A stretch of DNA of 64,000 bases from Caenorhabditis remanei (taxonomy: Eukaryota > Nematoda > Chromadorea > Rhabditida > Rhabditidae), in NCBI RefSeq assembly GCF_010183535.1, contig NC_071332.1:7316001-7380000 (forward strand), in the 5' to 3' direction. Shown here one piece after another: positions 22,434 to 32,353 of the stretch (the stretch's first letter is position 1; each line of letters starts with the position of its first letter). Below the pieces are notes generated by a model. That model had not been told where the DNA came from. It searched no databases and worked only from the letters and a program-made list of their open reading frames with translations. Both the position numbers and the translations under genes were made by a program.

Positions 22434-25400
22434 ATGAGTAGTGGACGTTCAAAATCACAGGTGAGTCTGGAATTTCTAGTTCTGAAGTACTGTTAAATAG
22501 GGATCTCTGGTATCCTTATCAGTTTTCAAATGGCCGCGTGACCAACTCTTTTTCATCTCTCCCATATCATCCGTTTCTGCAAATTGCGATTCCTTTGTTC
22601 CTAGGTTTTGTGGGCGGAGCTTGAAACGTTTTGTTATCAGCGTGACAGTGTCTGGAAGGACAATTGACAAAGAAGTGTGCGTCCAGTTTTTGACATACAT
22701 CGTTTTATGTGGACCATTCGATATTTCATTATTAGAAAGAGAAACTTTCCTAATTATTGCGAAACATGCATTTTCTGAATCAGATTTTGCTTAGCTCCAG
22801 AGTTGTTCAAGTAGGTTTTCTAGGTTCTTCTCACTTTTCCATTCTTTCTAAATCTGAAATTTCGGTACTATGACTCATTCATTAAAAAGTAGACCCCCAA
22901 GAAAAAAAAATAAGAAAGTATGACTCGAGTGAACGACAGAGTTTCAAAACGAACAAAAAAGCGTGTCTCTTTTTTTTCGATTCTTTCATTCTTCTCGACC
23001 AATCGACCCCGTCTCTTGCCAGAAAAATTTTTTGAAGAGAATATTTGCTCTAGTTATATTGTGGCTCTGATGCCCCGAGTACTGTACACATACACTGTAA
23101 CCTCGCGCCCTTCCCGCTACGCCCCTCTGCCAAGTCATATGCTCTCTCTATCTCCCTCTATTTCGTTCCCCACAAAGAGCTCATTTTCCACGCAAACTTT
23201 TGGCGATCTACCTAACTCTCTCACAGTTTCAAAATCGTTTCAAAAAGTGACCCTCTCCAAATTCTGATACCTATTCAAATACCAACTCTCTACAAAACTC
23301 TAAATCATGTTCAATCTACCGGTATAGAGCATAACGCCTGAAGTTTAATGACTGTAACTGATAATTTTCAGACAATAGAAACGTCTTCGGCGGGGCGTCG
23401 GCGGAAGAAGGCGAACAGTGAAGTCGATAGTGGAGCAGAAGAGCCGACAGCCACGAGTAGCCACGACGGCAAAAGTGGTTGGTTTCTAGATTCTAAGACT
23501 TCTTACCCCTGACCCAAGTGTTTTCAGAATACCGTCTCGATCTGAAGAAGCGTCTCACCACATTTCTAACCAGTAAGTTTCGTTTTCTCCCATTTTTTCC
23601 GATTATTTCTCACATTATTATGCATCATGTCATTCCCGTTCGTTTTTTCTCTCTCATCCTTCCTGCCGCACCTTCTTTTTCCTGATATCAATGACTGGAC
23701 GTTTGAGTGTCTGTGATTACACGTGTGACGTCACACGCGGCGCTTGCGCCAAAAAGTGTCTTCCGCGCGGAAATCGACCGCAAACATTTGATCAGATCGA
23801 CGACAATGCAAACAGCAGCACAAAAAAACGAGCACAAAGTGTGCCGTACGCAACACTGTGAATGTTCAATTCACGAAAAAAACACATACTATAACAATAA
23901 AGACATGGATGTGTCTGCCAAACATGGAGGTGAAAAAATGAGAAAAAACGTCGAGTAGAGCAGTAAAGTTGACATGACGTGACCCAGTTTTCTCCAAGTT
24001 TACAGTGTAGATCACCAACCAAAAATCTAGTCTTTTTCCATGAGTCGGGGAGCAGTAGCTTGGGAAGAAACAATATTTGAGTTGGCATGTTTCACCGATT
24101 TCCCTCATTTCAGGTAACTCTCAAATGGCATCATCGGACTCTGGGGTTTCTGGAGTTGAATCAACCGTTGAACATGATTTGAGTGAACTGAAAGCATCGG
24201 ACTCTCCGATGTCTCATGATGGTGCAGACTCGCCCAGACAAGAACTAGATCGAACGGATATTGTAGTTTGTGGTGAATGTCATACGAGTTTTTCGTTGAG
24301 CTGCTTTTCCAACTTCATTGAACATAAAGTGAGTTTTGATTCAGAATCATCTAGAAAAATAGGAATGATGTCATTTCGAGTTGTTTATTTGTTTCTTTTT
24401 CTCTTTTTTCAGGTGTCAAACTGCGGTGGAAAACTGACCCCATCGGATGACTGTGAAGTGACACCACGCAGTTTCGACCGATCAAGACGGCGAACCTTCA
24501 ACCCGGCGGCGCTGGTAAGCGAGTTGTTGATTTCAAATTATTTGACCAATATTTGCCCAAAGAGCCTTAGCCTAACTAACAGAAAGACCTCTGGCGCCCC
24601 CGGCGCCTCATGACCAAGAGGGTTAGTCCCCTCTATTTCCACGTCTTTTCTTGTTTGTTCTGGACATTGAAAAACTGTCGGACGGCGCGTTGGGGCGAAT
24701 TGAGGGGCTCTGAAATTCTCCATAGGAGATAGTAGTACCTGTGCAAATAGAGCGACCCTTCTGACAAACTGCTGAAGAGAGTCACTGCCATTGCCATCAA
24801 CAATTTTTTGGGACACAACAAGAAATGAAAAGGAAAAAACTTGAATAATTTCAGAATCGATGTGGTCGATCAACATCTGCCAATCCTCTTCTTTTGAACT
24901 ACAACATGGACGTCACGACAGACACAAATGACTTAGGTGAGCATATATTTGAATGACCTTCTAGTACATGCACTTTCCGGACTCCGGCTGGTCTGTCAAG
25001 ATAGGAAACTTTATAATTCTAAACTATGCGAAACTTCGACTTTCAGTTATTATTTGTCCAGAGGGTTACGGTACTTGAAATCTTTTTTCCACATTTTGCC
25101 ATCCATCTCTCTTTCCGCTCGTTGTTTACCACAGTGGGGAACCATCGACTTCTTCTCTTTTGCGGCGAGTTGCGTTGGTAGAGGTGATCCCTGCGTGGAT
25201 TGTGTGGCGTGAAGAGACGGTAGAGTTACCACGTGGCAAAATAGTGTAGAGATCAGTGAGACGCAGCAATGACTATATGTACTGACGAGTGGACCAGTTT
25301 TGACCGGCAATTTGAGAAGAATTTGAGGGTTGAGACAGGGGCGCCGCGCACAACGCAACCCAACATTCTGCGACAGACTCTTGAAACTCGGCGCCTTTTC

Positions 25401-27673
25401 TTTCTTTTTTGTTGTCTCGTACGTGAAAGAGAATGCGAATAGAGAGAAGAGTCAATGAATAGAAAAGTTTGGGGTCGTCAAAGACCGGTCGTTGGCTCTC
25501 GGATCTTTCAGAGGTCAGGTTACTCGCTCTCTCCTGTTTAGTTTACTTTCCACGTCATGTGACCGAAAAAAGGATTGGGCTCAATGAGAAAAAAGAGAAC
25601 AGTAAATGAATATACTCCTTTTCCGAAGAATTAGAGTTTTTGTGTGCACAAGTGAAGTAGAGTAATGGCATCGAAACTCTTTGAGTCCACACACTGACCG
25701 CGTAGTGTTTCGTCGGAAATAGCCACGCAATGAGTAATCAAAGTTTATCCAGTTGCCATTGTCATATGAAAGTTTTAGTTTTTGCAAAAGGGGGCAACAG
25801 ACAATGAGCTCTTATTTTCAGCAAATTCCACAAAGTCATTGACATGTTGTGCTTGCAAAGAACGATTCGGAGATGTGTGGACACTACTGAAGCACAGTTA
25901 CAATGTACATGGACTTCGAGTATGTCAGGAGACACTTCCAGAATCAGATGTATCAGTAACGTCAACATCTTCGCCCACTTCAAATGATTCTATGCTAATG
26001 TCCTCAAGATATAACCATACTGAGTCAACGAGCAAAATCATAAATCCAACTTCCATGAAATCTGATTCAACAATGCTCAACAGTTATTGTTCTGACAGAT
26101 TAAAAGAATTGGCAACCCGAGCAGGAGAACAAGATCAGAAGCCATGGATGGCTCTTCGAAAGTTGATTCCAAGTGAAGAAACAGAAGAAGAACAAGTCTC
26201 TGCATTCACATCAACATCACTTTTGAATACAAGAGCTTCTCAACCACAACTCCCCACTTCTTCGAATCCACAAGGATTCCAATCTTCTGGATCTGTTCCG
26301 AATGTTTGGATGCAGCCGTCAATGCTTGCTGCAATGCAGGACTACTATGCTTCGATCCAACAGATGCCGTATCCGATGACGAATAGTACTGCAGTTGCTC
26401 TCTTGAATCTTTCCAACAATCTGCAACAACAACAACAACAACAACAGCAGCAGCAGCAACAACAACAACAGCAACAACAACAGCAACAACAAGCAATGGC
26501 AGCATCTCAAACAACAGTGGCGACACCTCAACCACAATTGGCACCAACTCCTTTATTTCAGAGTTTGAACCGATTGTAAGATACTAATCGTGAATTTTAT
26601 CACTCTAACTTTTCTATTTTCAGAAGTACTTCCGATGAGCCCTCTGCATTCACACCAAGACCCGCTTCAGCTGCAATCAGAAGACGTGCTTCCCCAGAAG
26701 AAGAGATGACGCCTCCACGGAAAAGTATGAAGATTGAAGAAGACGATCCGCTGATTGTTGTAGATGACTGTGAATTAGCTGAACCAGCAGCAAGAAGACA
26801 AAATAATATCAAGAAGGAGAGATGTAACTTTTGCAACAAAGTGTTCACGAATCGTTCCAATCTGATTGTCCATCTTCGATCGCATACTGGAGAGAAGCCC
26901 TACAAATGTCAGTTGTGTCCCTATGCTTGTGCTCAGAGCAGTAAACTGACTCGACATATGAGAACTCATGGACAACAAGGGAAAGAGACATACCACTGTT
27001 ACATCTGTCGAATGCCTTTCTCTGTTCATTCAACATTAGAAAAACATATGAGAAAGTGTGTTGTCAGTACACAAGGAGGTCGACGTGAAGGACCATCACC
27101 ACCAGGTAATCCTGTTCCATTTATCATCTCTTAGAATCAAAACTTACAGTTTCAGAACGATCAATCCGTCCGTCCCCATCAGCACTTGCAGATGCTACAT
27201 CCCTTCTTGCTCTCTCCACACCATCCCTTCCAGCCCCTCCTCAGCCACCAACCAGTGCTGTTAGTCAGAGCAATCAGATTGTTCTGAACTGGTTACAAGC
27301 ATTGAATGCAAGTAACACTACACCCACAGCAACATCAAAAGACGACATGATTGAGGCTGATGAGGATATGGAAGAGACGGAAGCGAGTGAGATGAAGCCA
27401 CAGAGTCTTTTGGTGAGAGACAAGTTCATTTTCAGTTTGGTTTAGGTTATTTGAAAACAGGGAAACCTTGAATTTATAGACTTTATTTAGAGCCGGAAAA
27501 AAGTTAGAGGTGAATCTGAGATTTACAGTGACTCACAACGTTTTACAGTATCTTTCACTCCAATTCAGCTGCTTTCAAATCCAAAAACAATATATTTTTT
27601 GATATCTAATCAAACTATATTTTCATCATATTTTCAGCCTGAATCCAACCAAGTGGCAACAGTCGCCAACTAA
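22434..27673 (+). CDS. bcl-11: BCL11-family C2H2 zinc-finger transcription factor
   Basis: Ten exons: 22434-22460, 23372-23477, 23528-23572, 24114-24328, 24413-24514, 24855-24936, 25822-26575, 26624-27105, 27156-27412, 27638-27673. They join in phase to 701 residues. Residues C112, C115, H130 and C135 form the CCHC finger typical of BCL11 N-termini. A C2H2 finger at C201-H222 ends in HGLR, as in vertebrate finger 1. Gln 394-416 is a 23-residue CAA/CAG tract. A triple array follows (C511-H531, C539-H559, C569-C589), and its [13 protein letters not shown] core matches the C-terminal triple array of vertebrate BCL11A/B. The vertebrate finger 2-3 pair has no counterpart. Family members are nuclear DNA-binding repressors acting with chromatin remodellers and control neuronal and blood fates; that role here is inferred. 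The ATG gives a short basic N-terminus. Confidence 0.9.
23720..23772. promoter_or_regulatory. Dense motif module in intron 3 of the BCL11-type gene
   Basis: Within 53 bp there is an E-box CACGTG (23720-23725), a 16-bp perfect palindrome (23722-23737) centred on the cAMP-response-type TGACGTCA (23726-23733), and the 12-bp palindrome TTCCGCGCGGAA (23761-23772). The GC-rich block stands out in T-rich intron sequence and is a candidate intronic enhancer. Confidence 0.4.
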
Positions 27674-28947
27674 TCACCATCCCTCTCGAATTGTGTCATT
27701 CATCTCTACCATCCAGTCAATTCATCTCTCTATCTCGCCAGTCATCAACTCTCATTCTACCTACCTTCCAACTCTTTCAGAATGTATTCAACGTCTTCTA
27801 GTCGCTCTCCTCCCCATCTAGCATTTTGTTTCTTTTTTTCAAAAATTTCAGTGTTGTGCTTGTGTTGTCGTCCCGTGTGTATGTTCTTGTGTGTATTTTC
27901 CGTATTTTTCACCCAGTGATCCCTTATCGTCCATCCCGTCTAGCTGTTCGTATTTCGCTCCTCCCCGGTGCCAAAACAAAATGCACATTATATCCCTCGT
28001 TTTGATTTAAGATTTAATCGCCCTCTCCCACTTGTCGTCTAGTGTTTCATCTGGTTTTCTAAAAACCATCTTTTCGATACCCATAGGACTTTCAACAAAC
28101 AACATGCAAAATAGCCTTTACATGATTCTTTCGTCTTACTTTTTTGGAATTAGTGAGATTTGTCTTGAATGGAACCTCCAAAAGAGAGAGAGAGAAAGCA
28201 AGTGTTCCACTCCAGCCAAATCTCAGTTCTCCCTAGTAATACCTACCCAAACTTTCAGCCTCCCAACTAGATTGTGATTCCCTTCTTCTTCTCCCAGTTC
28301 CTCCCTCCCCATCCCAATTGATTTACTGATTTACAGGCAGCTTTAATCTTTAATCTTTCGCAGTGAACTTCATCTACTTTTACTCTTTCTCTAATAATCC
28401 ATCATTGTCGCATCTCCCTCCTCATCTAAACTCCAATCAATTGTCTTTCTCTCTTCTTTCACTGCTATATTATTCATAATTATTCTTTTCTGGCGTCGTT
28501 CCAGTTGTCTTTTGCTGATAACCCCCGGTGAATTCGTTGTACAGACCCTGTTCCCCCCACTCTCCGTCCCCCTTCAACCCGATTAGCTTACCCAATGGAA
28601 GTAGTATTTTTTAGTCGAACCGTTAGACTCTCCTGTATACTAACCTATACATATACATATATATACATACGCTCTCTCCCAGAATACTTTCAGATATTCC
28701 ATTATTTTATTGTCTTCGTCTTCCTTAATATTTTAGTGTATCAATCCGTTTTTAGTTGCTGCCCCGCTTTCGTTTAGATGGTTCACTTCAATGAGATTCT
28801 CCTTTTTTCGAAGAGATCATACAAGTGTATACCGTATATCGTTTATTCTTTCTTCGGTTAGCTGGTGTACTTTGAAACTTGTGAAGCTATTTTCCCTCCC
28901 TCCCCCTCCCTAACTCTACCCATCTACTCTTTCCAATTGTGTCTCCA

Positions 28948-28953
28948 AATAAA
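28948..28953 (+). terminator. Poly(A) signal ending the BCL11-type 3' UTR
   Basis: AATAAA lies about 1.27 kb after the stop codon at 27671-27673. I see no earlier canonical hexamer in the C/T-rich sequence between them, so the gene probably has a long 3' UTR. Confidence 0.5.
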
Positions 28954-28994
28954 TTGCAAACAATACCAAGTCACTGTTTTCTATTTTGTGGTCA

Positions 28995-29290
28995 GGGATC
29001 ACGCTTGGGGTGTCATGAATCGCATCATAAGATCAAGTTTTAATTCAAATATTAACTTTACAAGATTTATTTGACAATATGTTTTTAAAAAAACATGCAG
29101 TCGCACACAGAAAATGAAAATGCAATATGTGGAAAGAAGCCAGAAAAATTCCGATAATTTGGAGCGATTTATTTGTTGAAATATTAATACAATAATCCTA
29201 CCTAAATAGTAGACAAGAACGAATTTTCCTGTTGCAGGAAGGAATGGAGAACATTCGAGTACCTGCCAGAACCGAATATTCTTATTAAAT
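28995..29290 (-). pseudogene. Remnant duplicate of the ubr-5 3' end
   Basis: This block aligns with 31990-32230, the 3' UTR of ubr-5, including the minus-strand poly(A) hexamer (TTTATT at 29066-29071, compared with 32062-32067). It then carries two short patches of ubr-5 coding sequence: 29222-29239 matches 32518-32535 in the last exon, and 29261-29273 matches 32650-32662 in the preceding exon, with the sequence between deleted. It is diverged and cannot encode the HECT C-terminus. It sits tail to tail with the BCL11-type gene, which suggests that this was once the resident 3' end of ubr-5 or a copy of it. Confidence 0.75.
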
Positions 29291-29426
29291 TATTATTTGT
29301 CTACGCATTCTCGATACGTTAAGGTTAATCAATCAAAAACAGAATACAAGAAAAGAAATACAATAAATAGAGGAGGGGAAGCCAAGTTAGGAAATGTTAG
29401 TATCCGTGTCACTACTGGAGCTTTGA

Positions 29427-29432
29427 TTTATT
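29427..29432 (-). terminator. Poly(A) signal for the small membrane-protein gene
   Basis: AATAAA on the minus strand, 126 nt after the stop codon of the gene ending at 29558. Confidence 0.45.
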
Positions 29433-29557
29433 ATTTTGTTCAGCGCTCTTATTTTAGATTTTGATATATTCCATCGGCAGGAGCGGCAATGCCGGGTTTG
29501 TAAGAGAGAGTAACCAAAGTAGTTGTTGTGATCAATTTCAATTTCAGCTTTGGGAGT

Positions 29558-31482
29558 TTAAAGATTGTAGTCATCAAGGCGGTCCGCAGCATTTCGGTCC
29601 TCCGAGTCCGTACCACTTGAATGGTTGAATTGAAGTTGTTTTTCTTCTTGAAAGATTTCCACTTGTTTCATGAGGGACCTACGAGTATGAATCAGGAGTG
29701 GTATGATGAAACTACCAAATAAGAGAAAAGAGAATGGTCCAGTGAGTATTACTGCAATCAAGAAATTACTGCAATCGATATGTTCAACTTGGACCACTTT
29801 ATTTATATGCGTGTGGACGTATATAATAGCACAGGCAACGAAAAAGTGAAATATCCAGCCGAGAGTAACACCAGTGCAGCTCTATAAAAATGAAATTTTT
29901 CAAGAAATTCAGGCTTTCGGCCAATATTCAATTGGTCCTGACTCAATTGGTACGGCTTGCTCTTTAAATCCCACTACTCTTTTGGTACGTAATTTAGTAC
30001 ATTATTCATTGAGTACGATGGCTCTTTGCGTACCATCACTCTTTAGGTACGGTTTTCGAAATTTAACTTTGGGTTCCTGAATTCTGATTGTGAGTATTTC
30101 ATTGTGAACCATTTCTTCATAAAAATCCCAGTCGTTTTTGAAATCTAAAATAGATTGATTCAGTATTAAGGTTTTCTTATCTCTTTTGAACTTGCACAAT
30201 TTTCTGTTTTCGTAATGGAATACTATAATCAAGACTATAAGTTATGCTGAAAAACTGAAAGATTGAACTTGTCTCAAAGAGTTAATTTCCTAAAAACCGT
30301 ACCCAAAGAGCACTCGTATCCAATGAATAGTGTAATGAATAATGTTACGTACTGAAAGGGTGATGGGGCCCAAAAAGCAAGCCGTATCCATTGACCGTAC
30401 CGATTGAGAAAACTCACAAGGTCGCAAATTTGCTTTATGACTTTGACAATTCTATCCTTTAATACTTCCATTCCAACAGCATCTGGTATTACTAATTCGT
30501 TGGTCATCAAGGGTCTGAATAAAAACATTTATTAAATACAGCTACAGTGACCTGGTTGTATCTTGGGAGTATTACTAGTGTGTACGAGTTTCCTAAAATC
30601 TGCTATTGGCTTAAAAGCACGCAATAAAGCCACTGGCTCACAATTTTAGTCATAAAGAGGCGTAGTCCACTATTGAATTTTGAGGAAAGCATTTATTACT
30701 GAAAAGTCAATTTTTTGAGGAAAAATTAGAAAATGGTTGAATTTCCAAAATCCAAATTGGTAGCATTCAAGAACGTTAAAAGAAATATCAGGAAATGTCA
30801 ACATTCTGACGTTTAATGTTTTATTAGAGGAGCCTATTTGAATTGAAAATTGAGAAACTACGGAAACACTCGAAAAACAAGCAAAGGTTGGGTTGTTTCT
30901 ACCGTAAACAGGACAATAACTTTCTTCTTATATCCTAGAAGCGTATATATAGAAGGTTTCAATTAATCATCGATAAAACTCACTTTAAATCGGTGTACAC
31001 AAACTTCACTTCGATAAGACCCACAGCAAAAAACGCCAGGCGAAAGGTCAAAAGAAACGCTACTGGAAATGCTGAAATAACAAGAGTGAAGATAGCTGGA
31101 AGAGACACAGGTGAGAAAGATGAAATATCAGCAAAAGCAGCGACTGCGATTGGGAAGTAAACTTTATCAATCCACCAGGCGTCGTGAAAAGTTGACTGGA
31201 AAAAATGCATTGAAAATGAACAATCTAATTTCAAAATAAATTCACCAAGTCATTCAAAATCTTTTCAAAGTTATCCACAACCCTGGTGTAGTGTTGTCTT
31301 TGAGTTGATTTGAGCTCTTCTTTCCTTTTACATTTGTGGAAATCGGAAAGTGAATCGCAAAAGAAGTTATGTTCAAACTGTAGATTCCTCAAAAGCCGTT
31401 CATTTCCTCTGGAATACGTGTTTGGTAAAATATCCATCCGTTTAGAAGACAACAGTTCGCAGATATTCTTCTCGTTATCCAT
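29558..31482 (-). CDS. Unrecognised multipass membrane protein, about 289 aa
   Basis: Four exons in transcription order: 31246-31482, 30984-31195, 30418-30514, 29558-29881. They join in phase. The N-terminal 79 residues are hydrophilic and charged. Exon 2 holds two likely membrane helices (around YFPIAVAAFADISS and IFTLVISAFPVAFLLTFRLAF). Exon 4 holds two more (GWIFHFFVACAIIYV and FLIAVILTGPFSFLLFG), followed by an acidic cytosolic-type tail ending DDYNL. There is no cleavable signal peptide, so this is a four-helix membrane protein with the termini probably on the same side. The start at 31482 is chosen because a TTTTCAG acceptor precedes it by 26 nt; an ATG slightly upstream at the acceptor is possible. 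The 536-nt last intron contains an inverted-repeat insertion. I do not recognise the family. Confidence 0.6.
29937..30410. repeat. Diverged inverted-repeat element in an intron
   Basis: The left arm at about 29937-30076 and right arm at about 30280-30410 are imperfect reverse complements; the shared order is GGTACGGCTTGCTcttt, then TACGTAA, CATTATTCATT, and GGTACGGTTTT. The arms contain internal repeats of a GTACG plus CTCTTT motif. It looks like an old MITE-like or foldback insertion that enlarged the last intron of the membrane-protein gene. Confidence 0.6.
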
Positions 31483-32044
31483 GTTTTCTCCGAGTTCTAT
31501 TTTAGGCTCTGAAAACAAAAGCATCCTGCTGTCCAGTTGATAAAATAATTGTTCTATTTTGAAAACGTGGTTAATTGTGATCAAATAAAGGAAGATTCGC
31601 TATTCAACGACTTCTGCAAAATGTCGCTCTGGCAACCGTTCTGCGACGGAGCGCGTTTCCGCGGCCTTCCGCCTCGCACTGCTGTGTGGTCCCCAGTTTT
31701 TGCAACTGCGTCACATGATGCAGCTTTGCGTCTCTACTCGTGAAGATAGAGCGCGTTTGTAAAAGCCACATATTCCACTTCGATAACGATGTTCCCAGCT
31801 CACTTTTGTGTTTACAAAGAAGCCAGGGCGAATCTTTATGGGTGAATCTCCCTCAGTTGGCTTGAAAAATTGATATAAAGTCTAAATGTTTGTAAGGATT
31901 TGATTTGACAATCGGGGACCTGAAGGAAACTTTTTATTCGGCTTCCGTCAGTTGTACGTACTCAAATCTCTTCTCGGGAACACCAAGGCCAGACAGGCAT
32001 CAAGTTTGGGGTGTTAGGAATCGTATGTGCGATGCTTAATTCAA
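31483..32044. other. Spacer between the membrane-protein gene and ubr-5
   Basis: About 560 bp without a gene. A locally GC-rich block near 31640-31760 is a plausible core promoter region for the minus-strand gene on its left. Confidence 0.4.
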
Positions 32045-32061
32045 ATATTAAATTTACAAGA

Positions 32062-32067
32062 TTTATT
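32062..32067 (-). terminator. ubr-5: Poly(A) signal of ubr-5
   Basis: AATAAA on the minus strand, about 290 nt downstream of the ubr-5 stop. It lies within the block that is duplicated at 28995-29290. Confidence 0.6.
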
Positions 32068-32353
32068 TGACAACATGTAAAAAACATATTCCCGTCGCCT
32101 ACAGAAAATGAAAATGCAATTGGTTGAGTGAAGCCAGAACAGTCCCGAAAATCTGGAGCGAATGATTTGTTAAAATTTCAATACAATAAACCTAACTAAA
32201 TAGTAGACAAGAGCGAAACAAATATTTAAAACTAACAGGAGATTTTAGAGGGTCCCCGCAGTAAACCCTGGCTGACATAAAGAAATAAATTGGCTAGAAA
32301 TGAAATGGGTTGGAGGAAGAAACTAGTTATAAATAAGAACGTGAGTAGATGAT

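Noticed and set aside
26206..26547. Antisense frames rich in Val or Leu
   Set aside because: They are the complement of the CAA/CAG glutamine tract in the BCL11-type gene, not separate genes.
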